This document shows positions 35,868 through 45,599 of a stretch of DNA of 64,000 bases, piece by piece (within the stretch, counting starts at the first letter, position 1; every line of letters starts with the position of its first letter). Both the position numbers and the translations under genes were made by a program. Location: NCBI RefSeq assembly GCF_014281055.1, contig NZ_JACRSE010000001.1, forward strand, positions 496,001-560,000, written 5' to 3'. Origin of the DNA: Fluviispira vulneris. GTDB lineage: Bacteria; Bdellovibrionota_B; Oligoflexia; Silvanigrellales; Silvanigrellaceae. The notes under the pieces were generated by a model. That model was not told the DNA's origin. It was given only the letters and a program-made list of their open reading frames with translations, and made no database searches.

Positions 35868-37703
35868 ATGATTCAAGGACCAAATTGGGATAACTCACAA
35901 GAATATCCAGCCATTAAAAGTAAAGAATTTGACCACGATATGCAGTCTGTTCTTCATGCAATCACACAGATTGAAGAATTATCTAAAACTATTTCTATTC
36001 AGTTAAAAAATATTGAAAAAATTGCTACAGAAAAATCAAAAGAAATTATCAAGACTGCCCAAGAAATATACAAAATTTATGACATGGCCAACAAACTGGC
36101 GATGAATTTATCCACTTTTACTCAATGTATTTTATCTGTGAATGGCAAAGATGAACAAGCAAAACAAATGATGGTAAAATGCCAAGGGCTGTATGCACAT
36201 CTTGCTCAGGCATACAAACCTTTAGCACTTTTTCTTATATTAGCTCCTGATAATATGATTGAAGAGTATTTAAAAAATGAAAAAACAAAGGAACAAAAAT
36301 TCCAAATTGAGCATGAGAGAAAAACAAAGGAAACACTTTTAAGTCTCGAAGAAGAAACTCTGATCACTTCACTCGCCATCGATGGGCACACAGCTTGGGA
36401 CAATTTATATAATAATATAGCATCACTTATTGAATGCGATGTTCATTTGCCTACGGGCAGAGAGAAAATGGGCGTTGCCAAAGCCACGGCTCTTTTACAA
36501 GACTCTGACAGCAAAGTGAGAAGTGCTGCGTACCAAGCAATTCAAGAGGGATGGGAAAAAAACGTCGAAGTCTGTGCCCAATCGCTCAATTCCCTGGCGG
36601 GTTGGCGGCATACAATTTGTAAAAAACGTTCAACCCAAATTCCTCAAAACTTTCTCAGTTCCCCTCTTCATGAAAACAGAATGACGGCTGAAACCCTGGA
36701 CACCTTGTTTTCTGTCATACACGAAGGCAAGGAGTTAGGACAAAAAGCCTTACGTCTAAAAGCAAAAGCTGCAGGACTCAAACAGTTGCATCCAAGCGAT
36801 CTTTTTGCTCCCCCTCCTAAATTTGCAGAAGCAGAAACACAATCAAAGTTCACCTTTGCAGAAGGACTGCAAATCGTCATTGATGCTTTTTCTGATGTCG
36901 ATCCCAAAATGGGTGAATTTGCTGAAATGATGCATAAAAACAAATGGATTGAAGGCAGTGTGGGAGACAATAAGCGCCCAGGAGCCTATTGCACAACTTT
37001 TGAAAAATCAGCGACACCACGTGTTTATATGACTTATATGGGGGGGCTGGGAGATATTTCGACCCTTGCCCATGAACTCGGCCATGCTTTTCATAGCTGG
37101 GTCATGCGTGATTTGCCACAGGTTCAAACCGCTTACCCTATGAATCTTGCAGAAACTGCAAGTCTTTTTGCAGAAACGGTCGTTAGCAATGCTCTGATGA
37201 AAAAAGCCAAAAGCAAAGAAGAGCAATTCCCAATAGCTTTCAATGATGCTGAAAATGCAGCTACCTTTTTACTCAATATCCCTGCACGTTTCCGCTTTGA
37301 AAAAGAATTTTATGAAATGCGTCTCAATCAAAACTTAAGCGTAGATGATTTTAAGCAGCTAATGGATAAATCCTGGAGGTTTTATTATGGCGATACACTT
37401 AGTGAAATGAATACATTATTTTGGGCGAGTAAATTACATTTTTATATTTCAGATTTAAGCTTTTATAATTTCCCATATTCATTTGGTTATTTATTTAGTT
37501 TAGGTGTTTACGCGCAAAGGGAAAAACTTGGCAAGGATTTTTATAAAAATTATATAAATTTATTACGAGATACTGGCCGTATGACAGCAGAAGATTTAGT
37601 TAAAACTCACCTTAATGAGGATATTAAAAAACCTGAGTTCTGGCGAGGCAGCTTAAAAATAATTGAAAAACAAATTATTCATTTAGAAAAAATATTAAAC
37701 TAA
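35868..37703 (+). CDS. pepF: M3-family oligoendopeptidase F
   Basis: A 611-aa zinc peptidase with HELGH at 402-406 inside STLAHELGHAFHSWVM and the downstream Glu ligand in NLAETASLFAETV. Residues before the metal site (KRPGAYCTTFEKSATPRVYM) fit the PepF group. It should cleave short peptides in the cytoplasm. GGAG lies eight bases before the ATG at 35868; the frame is open from a GTG at 35859. It converges on the NMT1/THI5-like gene with a nine-base gap. Confidence 0.94.
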   Translation: MIQGPNWDNSQEYPAIKSKEFDHDMQSVLHAITQIEELSKTISIQLKNIEKIATEKSKEIIKTAQEIYKIYDMANKLAMNLSTFTQCILSVNGKDEQAKQMMVKCQGLYAHLAQAYKPLALFLILAPDNMIEEYLKNEKTKEQKFQIEHERKTKETLLSLEEETLITSLAIDGHTAWDNLYNNIASLIECDVHLPTGREKMGVAKATALLQDSDSKVRSAAYQAIQEGWEKNVEVCAQSLNSLAGWRHTICKKRSTQIPQNFLSSPLHENRMTAETLDTLFSVIHEGKELGQKALRLKAKAAGLKQLHPSDLFAPPPKFAEAETQSKFTFAEGLQIVIDAFSDVDPKMGEFAEMMHKNKWIEGSVGDNKRPGAYCTTFEKSATPRVYMTYMGGLGDISTLAHELGHAFHSWVMRDLPQVQTAYPMNLAETASLFAETVVSNALMKKAKSKEEQFPIAFNDAENAATFLLNIPARFRFEKEFYEMRLNQNLSVDDFKQLMDKSWRFYYGDTLSEMNTLFWASKLHFYISDLSFYNFPYSFGYLFSLGVYAQREKLGKDFYKNYINLLRDTGRMTAEDLVKTHLNEDIKKPEFWRGSLKIIEKQIIHLEKILN

Positions 37704-37711
37704 TATTTTTT

Positions 37712-38713
37712 CTAGGGTAAAAATTTATTATTTATATAGCTGTCTGCCTTTGGGATCTCTTTAATAAGTCCGACATCTTTCATCCATTTAGCATAATAAT
37801 TAAATTTTTTAACATCTTGGTAACCCCATTTTTCCGCATTAGATTTATATAAATTAGCTAAAAATTCAGCAGATTTTTTAACCAATACTGGATCTAGCTC
37901 AGGTACGGATTGCAACACATCTTCAGCCGCTTCATTTGGTTTTTCGATAGCAATATTAAATCCTTCAGCTGTAGCTTTGAGAAAAGCTCTTACTTTTTCC
38001 GGATTTTCTTTTATCATTTTTTCACTGGTAATAATAAGTGGAGATGGTTTGTCAAACACAGGAAATTGATCGGCAGGACAATAGGTCTCTATTTCTACGT
38101 TTTTTAATTGGGCTGCAAGGATATTCCAACCTAAATATTCCCAGGTAAAATCGACATTATTAACTGTAGCCTGGAGAAAATCTTGCGTACCAGTTGTGAG
38201 CATTTGCACTTTTGAAAAATCAGCACCGTTATTTTCCATCACATATTTTAAAGTTGCGTTTTCTTCTGGACTCCCCCAACCTCCATATCTTTTTCCTTCA
38301 AACCCTTTAATATCAGAAATATTCGCTGACTTTCTCCAGACAAAGCAAGACGTATTCGCTTGAATAATAGCTGCTATCGATACAACAGGAACGCCCATAT
38401 TACGAGCATAAATTATGTTGTTTGCATAGCTGATCCCAAAATCGGCTTTGCCAGTTCCGACCAATGTCGTCGCAGTTGTCTGAGTCGGATTTAAAATTTT
38501 CAGATCTATTCCCAATTTCTCATAAAAACCCCTTATTTTCCCAACATAAAATCCAGTGTGATTTGTATTGGGCATCCAATCCAATAGCAAAGTAACAGAC
38601 TGAGCCCCACGCTCTAAACTTGCAGTAGGCTTTTTATTTTTAAAGAAAATAAAAAACAAACTCAGCAAAATGACGCTGGCACAAGTTAATATTAGGATAT
38701 ATCTTTTTGACAT
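37712..38713 (-). CDS. NMT1/THI5-like (SsuA/ThiY-type) periplasmic substrate-binding protein
   Basis: The 333-aa protein has an N-terminal hydrophobic helix (signal or anchor, about 5-25) and the NMT1/THI5 fold: VTLLLDWMPNTNHTGFYVGK, ADFGISYANNIIYARNMGVP, YGGWGSPEENATLKYV and a final KWMKDVGLIKEIPK. Relatives bind pyrimidine precursors of thiamine or sulfonates for ABC import. GGGGG lies about four bases before the ATG at 38713. No thiXZ or ssuBC genes are adjacent and no TPP riboswitch is visible upstream, so both ligand and transporter are open. Confidence 0.85.
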   Translation of the reverse strand: MSKRYILILTCASVILLSLFFIFFKNKKPTASLERGAQSVTLLLDWMPNTNHTGFYVGKIRGFYEKLGIDLKILNPTQTTATTLVGTGKADFGISYANNIIYARNMGVPVVSIAAIIQANTSCFVWRKSANISDIKGFEGKRYGGWGSPEENATLKYVMENNGADFSKVQMLTTGTQDFLQATVNNVDFTWEYLGWNILAAQLKNVEIETYCPADQFPVFDKPSPLIITSEKMIKENPEKVRAFLKATAEGFNIAIEKPNEAAEDVLQSVPELDPVLVKKSAEFLANLYKSNAEKWGYQDVKKFNYYAKWMKDVGLIKEIPKADSYINNKFLP

Positions 38714-39056
38714 TAATCCCCCACTTATTCATGTAAATTAAGAATTTCTAGACACAATTTTTACTTCCTACAAGACATTTTGGAAGCTCATTATAAAAGT
38801 TATAGATACACTGATTTCAGAAAAAATATAAGGCCTAACCTACATTAAATTTCAACGGTATTTTGCTTCTCACTGCATTTGAGTTGTCAATCGACTCTCT
38901 TGCCAGACAAAAAAAATGAGGCTGCCCCTCAATTTTGTCATTCTTTTATTTCCAAATCTTATTATTATATGTTACCTGCATGCTCGGCAATTGATGCCTT
39001 CCTATTGTTACCTTTACTTCGTTCGTCTTTTAGATTTTAGGGGGTGCTATACCATC
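38714..39056. other. Divergent intergenic region between the NMT1-like gene and the amino-acid ABC operon
   Basis: About 340 bases carrying no gene I can support. It must contain promoters for both flanking units. I looked for riboswitch-like conserved blocks and terminator hairpins and saw none. An open frame reaches back from the ABC ATPase to 38916, but it encodes no domain and has no ribosome site. Confidence 0.5.
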
Positions 39057-39830
39057 ATGATAAGTGCAACTGGCGCATATATTTCAGTAAAAAATCTGAA
39101 AAAAAAACATGGTGATCTTGATGTGTTGTGTGGAATCGATCTCGAAGTCACACCTGGAGAACTTACTGTTTTAATTGGTCCTTCTGGATGTGGTAAATCC
39201 ACTTTGCTCCGATGTCTAAACGGGCTCGAGACGCTTGACTCTGGGTCCATAGTTATAAATGGCGTTGCACTTGAACGAAGTGAAAATACAAAATCTAATA
39301 TGAGAGATTTTGATAAAAAAGCTCGTGCTATACGTGAAAATGTTGGAATGGTTTTTCAAAGTTTTAACCTCTTTCCTCATCTCACTTTATTAGAAAATAT
39401 TACAAAAGCTCCTGTCGTTGTAAAGAAAATGAATGTTGATTTGGCACGCAAAAGAGCTAAAGAACTCCTGATCAAAGTGGGTTTAGAACGTCATGCCGAT
39501 CATTATCCTTGCCAACTTTCCGGAGGACAGCAACAACGAGCTGCTATCGCAAGAGCTTTGGCTATGTCACCTAAAGCCATCCTTTATGATGAGCCAACCT
39601 CCGCACTCGATCCCGATCTTGTCCACGAAGTTCTTCAAGTTATGCGCACATTAGATGACGAAGGGATGACTCAGATCGTGGTCACCCATGAAATGCGTTT
39701 TGCGCGCGATGTTGCAGACCATATTGTCCATATGCAAGAAGGCCGCATCGTCGAAATGGGAACCCCTGAAGAGATTTTTTCATCACCAAAGGATGAAAGA
39801 ACACGCCGTTTTCTAAGAAATTTCCTTTAA
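39057..39830 (+). CDS. Polar amino-acid ABC transporter ATP-binding protein (GlnQ type)
   Basis: The 257-aa ATPase has Walker A GPSGCGKST, signature [15 protein letters not shown], Walker B ILYDEPTSALDP and the GlnQ-like VTHEMRFARDVADHIVHMQE segment. It powers uptake of an amino acid through the fusion protein encoded next. The ATG at 39057 follows AGGGGG at a long spacing of about 12 bases. In-frame codons upstream to 38916 would add a hydrophobic stretch not found in the family. The gene is the first of a three-gene set with the binding-protein/permease fusion (15-base gap) and the aminopeptidase. Confidence 0.92.
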   Translation: MISATGAYISVKNLKKKHGDLDVLCGIDLEVTPGELTVLIGPSGCGKSTLLRCLNGLETLDSGSIVINGVALERSENTKSNMRDFDKKARAIRENVGMVFQSFNLFPHLTLLENITKAPVVVKKMNVDLARKRAKELLIKVGLERHADHYPCQLSGGQQQRAAIARALAMSPKAILYDEPTSALDPDLVHEVLQVMRTLDDEGMTQIVVTHEMRFARDVADHIVHMQEGRIVEMGTPEEIFSSPKDERTRRFLRNFL

Positions 39831-39845
39831 AAGAAAGGTGATTAA

Positions 39846-41378
39846 GTGCACATGCTGAAAAATCGAAACTTTTTTGTTACTTTATTTTGTTTTTTCTTTT
39901 CGCTTCAAGCATTTTGTAAAGAAAAGGAAATTCTTCGCTGGGGCAGCGATGCGAACAGCGGCGCCCCTTATGTTTTTCGCGATGCTAAAAATCCTGAAAA
40001 AATAATTGGACTTGATGTTGATATTATTAAAGCAGTTGCTAAAAAACTCAATATGCAACCTGTTTTCGTGCAAAATCTTTGGGATGGACTTATTCCTGGT
40101 CTCAATGCGGGCAATTACGATTTGGTGATCGATGGTCTTGAAATAATCGAAGAAAGAAAACAATCAATCAGCTTTTCACGCCCCTATTATATCACTTACG
40201 AACAACTTGTCGTTAATAAAAATAATCACGAAATTTCGGAATTAAATGACCTAAAAGGAAAAAGAGTCGCTACTCTCCCTGCATCTTTAGCATACAAAAT
40301 TCTCGAAGACGTAGGTGGTGTTAACATAAAAAAATATGGTGAAGAGGTTAATGCATATGCAGATCTTGCAGCAGGAGATCGTCTCGATGCAGTTTTACTT
40401 GATGCACCTATTGCGCAGTATTATGCAAAACACAATCCAAAACTTAAGTTTGTTGGGCCACCCATTGGTTATATGAAATATGGAATTGCCTTTAAAAAAG
40501 ATAATATTGTCTTAAAAAACAAAGTTAATAAAGCCCTCGATGCGCTAATTAAAGATGGCACAATTCAAAGCATTCTTGAAAAATGGGGCCTTTGGAATAG
40601 CAAAATTGCGGAAGCTTGGGGAGTCGATCCTGAACCCAAAAGCGAAGATATTGGCTATAAAGATTACCTTAGAAGTATGAATCTTGAACGTACATTTATC
40701 GATAAAGTAAAACTCTATGTCGATTTTCTTCCACTTCTCGCTAAAGGTGCTGTGCGTACCTTGGAAATTTCAATATTAGCAATGGTTGTAGCAGTCGTTT
40801 TTGGCCTTTTTATTGCACTGATAAGACTTTACGCACATCCTATACTCTCAAAAATTGCCTTAACTTATGTAGAAATAATAAGAGGAACTCCTCTCTTAAT
40901 TCAGCTTTACCTTATATTTTATGGTTTACCAAACTTGGGAATTAAATTAGATCCATTCTTAGCTGCAGTTATTGGACTTGGCATGAATTACGCAGCAAGC
41001 GAAGCAGAAAATTATCGTGCAGGAATTTCTTCTATTCCGCACAGCCAAATGGACGCAGCCTTTGCGCTCGGAATGTCACGCTTAGAATCTCTCCGTCATA
41101 TTGTCATTCCACAAGCAATGCGTGTTGTAATTCCTCCAGTTACCAATGATTTCATTGCTCTGATCAAAGATTCTTCCCTAGTCTCTGTCATCACATTGGT
41201 TGAGCTGACTACTGTGTACGGACAACTTGCATCAACTTATTTTGATTATTTGGGAATTGGACTTCTCACAGCAGCAATGTATTTTTTAATAGGATTACCA
41301 TTTGCGCGTCTTTCCAGAATGGCAGAAAAATATTACTCTGTGAATTATAAAAAACAGCTTAAGGGTGTTCAATCTTAA
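39846..41378 (+). CDS. Amino-acid ABC transporter: fused substrate-binding protein and permease
   Basis: The 510-aa protein begins with a signal peptide, then a family-3 binding domain (about 27-250; LRWGSDANSGAPYVFRD, LDVDIIKAVAKKLN, YDLVIDGLEI) and a permease domain (about 290-500) with LLAKGAVRTLEISILAMVVA, IEIIRGTPLLIQLYLIFYGL-like helices and the EAA motif around GMSRLESLRHIVIPQAMR. Such fusions are known in GlnPQ-type importers, tethering the binding protein at the membrane. GTG at 39846 has AAGGTG at normal spacing; an ATG at 39852 is also possible. Confidence 0.92.
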   Translation: MHMLKNRNFFVTLFCFFFSLQAFCKEKEILRWGSDANSGAPYVFRDAKNPEKIIGLDVDIIKAVAKKLNMQPVFVQNLWDGLIPGLNAGNYDLVIDGLEIIEERKQSISFSRPYYITYEQLVVNKNNHEISELNDLKGKRVATLPASLAYKILEDVGGVNIKKYGEEVNAYADLAAGDRLDAVLLDAPIAQYYAKHNPKLKFVGPPIGYMKYGIAFKKDNIVLKNKVNKALDALIKDGTIQSILEKWGLWNSKIAEAWGVDPEPKSEDIGYKDYLRSMNLERTFIDKVKLYVDFLPLLAKGAVRTLEISILAMVVAVVFGLFIALIRLYAHPILSKIALTYVEIIRGTPLLIQLYLIFYGLPNLGIKLDPFLAAVIGLGMNYAASEAENYRAGISSIPHSQMDAAFALGMSRLESLRHIVIPQAMRVVIPPVTNDFIALIKDSSLVSVITLVELTTVYGQLASTYFDYLGIGLLTAAMYFLIGLPFARLSRMAEKYYSVNYKKQLKGVQS

Positions 41379-41392
41379 GGAAGTGTGAGAAA

Positions 41393-42889
41393 ATGAAGAC
41401 AAGAGTGACTATCGATTTATTAAATAAAATTCCTGTAAACTGCGAAACAGTATTTAATATTTTTTGTGAAGACAGCAATAGTGACATAGATTTTGGAAAA
41501 ATAATTGAGAAATACAAAGAAGCCCACTTCATTGGTAAAGTAGGAGATAAAAAAACATTATCTCAAGACAATCAAACTTATATTTCATTTGGAGCTGGCT
41601 CTACTGCAAAAAACGATAATTTATCTGGATTCCGCAAAGCTATTGGTAAAGTTATTAGCGAAGCAAAAGAACAAAATTTACACGAAATAATTGTCGAAAT
41701 TATTCCGAGTCGTAATACAGATATAAATTATATTGCTTATGTTTTTGCAGAAACTGTTACTTTAGCTCTTTATTCATTTGAACATATTTATTCGAATCAA
41801 TCTTTTCCACAAAAGAAAATGATTTCTGTTGAAAATATTAAATTAAAGTTTTCCCTTAAAAACATTGAACAAGAAACTATTTTAAATTCAATTGCAAAAG
41901 GAATAAATAGAGGTCAAAGTTTAAATTTCGCCAGATATTTAAGCGACCTACCAGCTAACCAACTACGACCAAAAGATTTAGTGACTTTAACAAGTGAACA
42001 GCTTTCAAAATTCAAAAATATTCAGACCACTTTGTTAGATAAATCAGAACTTGAAAAACAAGGTTTTGGAGGAATTATTGCTGTTGGCAAAGGCAGTGTT
42101 CATGAACCTTATTTAGCCATTTTTGATTACAACCCACCCAACGCAAAAAAAACCGTCGTGGTGATTGGCAAAGGTGTTACTTTTGACACGGGTGGCTATT
42201 CGATCAAAGGGAAAAAGCATCACAATGAGATGAAATATGACATGTCTGGCGCTGCAAACGTATTCTCTGCCGCATATACCGCAGCAGCCGAAGAAATACC
42301 CATCCGTGTGATCAGTATGATTGTCTGTGTCGAAAATGCTATTGGCGATCATGCGCAAAGACCGAGCGATGTGTACAAAGCTTGGAATGGTAAACTAGTT
42401 GATGTCTTTAACACGGATGCAGAAGGACGATTGATTTTAGCCGATGCTATTGCGTTTTCAGCATCGTTTGCACCGAGTTTAATTGTAGATATTGCTACAT
42501 TAACTGGGGGTGCGAGCCAAATTGCAGGCAACTTAGCAGCTATTCTTTGCTCAAATAATGAACAAATGATTGGACAGGTGAAAGAAGCTTCTGCCCTAGC
42601 AGGAGAAAAGTTTGTCCACCTCGAAATATTACCGGAAGCAATTGAAAATATTAAAGGCACTGTTTCCGATTTCACAAATATGAATAACAAATGGAGTGAA
42701 GGAGCAGCTACAATGCATGCGGCCGCTTTTTTGCAAGCATTTGTTCCGAATAATACAGATTGGGTACATTTTGATATTGCCAATGTATCCGAAAACTCCA
42801 AAGACAATGGATATTTGGCACCAAACTCTTCAGCAGCCTATGGAGCGCGGACAATTGTAAATCTACTCGAAAAGCTTGCCGAAAATTAG
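41393..42889 (+). CDS. Leucyl aminopeptidase (M17, PepA-like)
   Basis: The 498-aa metallopeptidase has the M17 catalytic core: IGKGVTFDTGGYSIK (Lys260, Asp265), MKYDMSGAANV (Asp283) and the NTDAEGRL signature at 340-347 (Asp342, Glu344, Arg346). It removes N-terminal residues from peptides in the cytoplasm. The N-terminal 170 residues are divergent, as in most M17 enzymes. It starts 14 bases after the ABC fusion gene, so it is likely in the same transcript and turns imported or internal peptides into amino acids. Confidence 0.93.
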   Translation: MKTRVTIDLLNKIPVNCETVFNIFCEDSNSDIDFGKIIEKYKEAHFIGKVGDKKTLSQDNQTYISFGAGSTAKNDNLSGFRKAIGKVISEAKEQNLHEIIVEIIPSRNTDINYIAYVFAETVTLALYSFEHIYSNQSFPQKKMISVENIKLKFSLKNIEQETILNSIAKGINRGQSLNFARYLSDLPANQLRPKDLVTLTSEQLSKFKNIQTTLLDKSELEKQGFGGIIAVGKGSVHEPYLAIFDYNPPNAKKTVVVIGKGVTFDTGGYSIKGKKHHNEMKYDMSGAANVFSAAYTAAAEEIPIRVISMIVCVENAIGDHAQRPSDVYKAWNGKLVDVFNTDAEGRLILADAIAFSASFAPSLIVDIATLTGGASQIAGNLAAILCSNNEQMIGQVKEASALAGEKFVHLEILPEAIENIKGTVSDFTNMNNKWSEGAATMHAAAFLQAFVPNNTDWVHFDIANVSENSKDNGYLAPNSSAAYGARTIVNLLEKLAEN

Positions 42890-42938
42890 AAAAATTGCAA
42901 AATATATTTATAATGTTTCGTCAACTTTTGTAATTTTT
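42890..42938 (+). terminator. Possible AT-rich terminator after the aminopeptidase gene
   Basis: AAAAATTGCAAAA (42890-42902) can pair with TTTTGTAATTTTT (42926-42938) over 13 bases with one G-U pair; the loop is 23 bases. It lies directly after the stop codon. The stem is weak and the loop long, so confidence is low. Confidence 0.3.
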
Positions 42939-43040
42939 ATAATTGATTCTTCTATGAGAAATTTCTAATATATAATAAAATGCAAATGAGTTTTTTGTTA
43001 ATTTTTTTTATAGCAATATAAAAGATTATTCAGGATTAAA

Positions 43041-44093
43041 ATGCCAAAATTTATTAAAATTTTAATATTACTATATTTATTTTTTTGGACACAATACTCG
43101 TTTGCTATTTATTATGCATCCGATAGATACACAAACAGTGGAGATCCTGAATTTATTGGTCTCGCAGGCACTTCATAAGCATCAAAAGATGTCAGCTTCA
43201 CTTATTACAATAATCCGTCCATTTTAGGTTTGAAAACAGATACCGTTGATCCAAAATTTATTTTTTATCAGGGGGATGATAATTTACCAGTTGTGAATAA
43301 CTCTATTCCAAATGGTGCAAATAATATTTATGGTGTTGGTATTGGTATATCAGCAAAATTCACAGAGCGTTTGGGCATGTCTATTTCGTATTTTGCAGAA
43401 TATGAAGGATATTCTAGCAATTTTAAAGTGGACACTGTCACTGTTGGAACTGGTTTTTTAAATTTAAATGCAGGGTATAAAATCAATGACAATTTGAGTC
43501 TTGGTTTAGGATTCTCATACGTTCAAAAAAATTTAACGAGAGAAAATAAACTTGGTGAATATTTTACGGATTACTTTAGTAATAATATAGATCCAAATGA
43601 AGATATTTCTTTTATTGAACCTGGAAAATTGCAAATTGGTGCTATGTATTCACCAAATATTAATTTTAATTATTTTTCAAAGTTGGATTTGATGACTCAA
43701 TTGCAACTCTATTATTATAATACTGAATTTACTATTTTTTCACCCTACTCACTATTAAACGAAAATACATTAAACACTCAATTACTTTCAACTACTTTGT
43801 CTGATAATAATTCGCGTTATTCACATTCTCCTCGCTTTGTGCCGAAAATTGGCCTTCGTTTGCTAAAAGAATATTCTAAACAATACAGTTATAAACTTCT
43901 CGTTGGCACCTATCTTGAGCCTGCAACCCAAGATAATACACTGTCACGTCCACATTTGACTTTTGGGGTTATTAACAAACTGAAATATATTAATCTTGGT
44001 TTTTCAGCTGATTTTGGTCATGCCAATCAAGATTTTAGTAATTATTTTATTTTTTGTTTATCTTTTGGCCTTAATTTCGACGAAATTTTTTAA
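43041..44093 (+). pseudogene. FadL/OmpP1-like outer-membrane protein gene with in-frame TAA
   Basis: From ATG 43041 (AGGA six bases upstream) the frame encodes a signal peptide ending QYSFA, then DPEFIGLAGTS, and stops at TAA 43176-43178 (codon 46). The same frame then continues without interruption as ASKDVSFTYYNNPSIL to the natural stop at 44093, giving 305 further codons. The split falls inside the FadL-type motif in which Gly/Ala residues precede an Asp and YYNPA. The rest is a beta-barrel pattern (alternating aromatic strands, LGLGFSYVQKN, NKLKYINLGFSADFG) ending in Phe. Internal ATG/TTG starts near 43230 would lack a signal peptide. A nonsense mutation, a sequencing error or readthrough could explain it. 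Confidence 0.8.
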
Positions 44094-44097
44094 AAAT

Positions 44098-45468
44098 TTA
44101 TTTATATCTAGCAAGTGCAAAAGCAACTCGTCCCAATTTTTCTGCATAACCACTCGCAACAACTGTGCCATCTTTTTGTAAAGACAAACTCTGTAAATAA
44201 GAATAATTTCCTATTTTAGTCTGTACCATACCATTGTTGCCAAAATTATTGTGCACGTTGCCATTTAGATCATATTTATACATAGTAAATACAGAAGATA
44301 TATCTGGTCCTGTAGCATAACCACCGGCTAAAATCGCCCCCTCAGGTAAAACAATCACAGAACAAGTGTAGGCAGAACGATTTGAGTTTGGGATAATTTG
44401 ATTTAAAATTAAACCATTTTCACCAAAATTTGATTGTAAATTACCTTTATTATCAAACTTAGCAATCGTAAAGAAACTAATACGTTCTACACCTTCTGAA
44501 TATCCTCCCGCAATAAGGGCTCCATCTGCACTCACTGCTAAAGAAAGCACATAGGATGCCATACCTATCGGAGTCAATGACACACCATTCGCACCAAAAC
44601 TTGAGTCAAGTTTGCCTAAAGAGTTATATTTTGCAAGTGCATATACTTTAGTAAATAGATCGATATTTACATAGCCACCAGCAACGATAGAATTATCTGG
44701 CAAAGTGATCGCAGTGAAAAATTGACTTGAAAGTCCCGACTGAGTGAGAACAATTCCATCATCACCAAACTCTTCAACTAATGTTCCATATCCATTGTAT
44801 TTTGCTAGAGTCATTATTGGCGATTTATCGTCCTGCAATGAATATCCTGCAGCTAAAATATTTCCATCATTTAACAAAGTGAGACTGCGGATCATGGAAG
44901 TAGAATTGCCAATTAATGTTTGCACAATTCCGCGTGAACCAAAGGTAGGATTGATTCTGCCATCCGGTTTGTATTTAACTAATGTAAATAAAGAGTTATT
45001 TGCACAATTTTTAGAATAACCACCCGCAATGATAGATCCATCTGGCATTGCCACAAGTGCATTGATAGCCGCTTCTCCGCCAATGGCCGTTTGCACAATA
45101 CCACCCGTACCAAAACTGCTGCTTAAAGAACCATCTTTATTATATTTTGCTAAGGTAAAAACACTTGTGCCATTGTTTAATATTGAAAACCCACCTGCTA
45201 TCACCGAACCATCGGCAAGTACCACATGTGATGAGATTTGTGATTTTGTATTGATAGTTGTTTGCACAATTCCTTTTTTTGCAAAAGATTTATCTAATAT
45301 TCCATTAAATATAGAATAATTTAAATTTTCTTGCTCTAAAAAACTATATCTTGCTGACGATATATTACTATTAATTTGCTTAAATAAATTATCATTCTGC
45401 CCACAGCCTGACAGAAAAAGACATATACATAAGAAAGAAAAAGAAATTTTTGTGTAAAATTCTTTCAT
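44098..45468 (-). CDS. Delta-60 repeat beta-propeller-like lipoprotein
   Basis: The 456-aa product has a lipobox signal peptide ending in LFLSGC. About seven copies of a roughly 55-residue repeat follow, each with a core like LSSSFGTGGIVQT, INPTFGSRGIVQT, LVEEFGDDGIVLT or LDSSFGANGVSLT, followed by DGSIIAGGYS and LAKYNKDG segments. These are delta-60 repeats, known mainly from secreted proteins of myxobacteria and related groups, and probably form a beta-propeller. AAAGGA precedes the ATG at 45468. It converges on the FadL-like pseudogene, leaving four bases between the two stops. Confidence 0.88.
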   Translation of the reverse strand: MKEFYTKISFSFLCICLFLSGCGQNDNLFKQINSNISSARYSFLEQENLNYSIFNGILDKSFAKKGIVQTTINTKSQISSHVVLADGSVIAGGFSILNNGTSVFTLAKYNKDGSLSSSFGTGGIVQTAIGGEAAINALVAMPDGSIIAGGYSKNCANNSLFTLVKYKPDGRINPTFGSRGIVQTLIGNSTSMIRSLTLLNDGNILAAGYSLQDDKSPIMTLAKYNGYGTLVEEFGDDGIVLTQSGLSSQFFTAITLPDNSIVAGGYVNIDLFTKVYALAKYNSLGKLDSSFGANGVSLTPIGMASYVLSLAVSADGALIAGGYSEGVERISFFTIAKFDNKGNLQSNFGENGLILNQIIPNSNRSAYTCSVIVLPEGAILAGGYATGPDISSVFTMYKYDLNGNVHNNFGNNGMVQTKIGNYSYLQSLSLQKDGTVVASGYAEKLGRVAFALARYK

Positions 45469-45528
45469 AGTTTTTCCTTTATTTTTTTAAATAAATATCA
45501 TATTATTTTATTTTAAATTGTAATTAAT

Positions 45529-45567
45529 AAAAAAGACACCGCGCGTCATTTTTTTGACTCTCAGTGT
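45529..45567 (-). terminator. Rho-independent terminator (minus strand) after the small unknown gene
   Basis: On the minus strand ACACTGAGAGTCA pairs with TGACGCGCGGTGT (two mismatches and one G-U in 13 bases) around an A-rich loop, followed by CTTTTTT. It sits 33 bases after the stop of the 45600-45905 gene, which supports that gene being transcribed. Confidence 0.7.
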
Positions 45568-45599
45568 TTGATTAGAGATGTTAATTTTAGAAAAAATGC

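Noticed and set aside
37712-39056. TPP riboswitch expected upstream of an NMT1/THI5-like gene
   Set aside because: No CTGAGA or ACCTGA-type conserved blocks are visible on the minus strand.
38916-39056. Extended N-terminus of the amino-acid ABC ATPase
   Set aside because: It would add a hydrophobic, domain-less stretch absent from the family, with no ribosome site at 38916.
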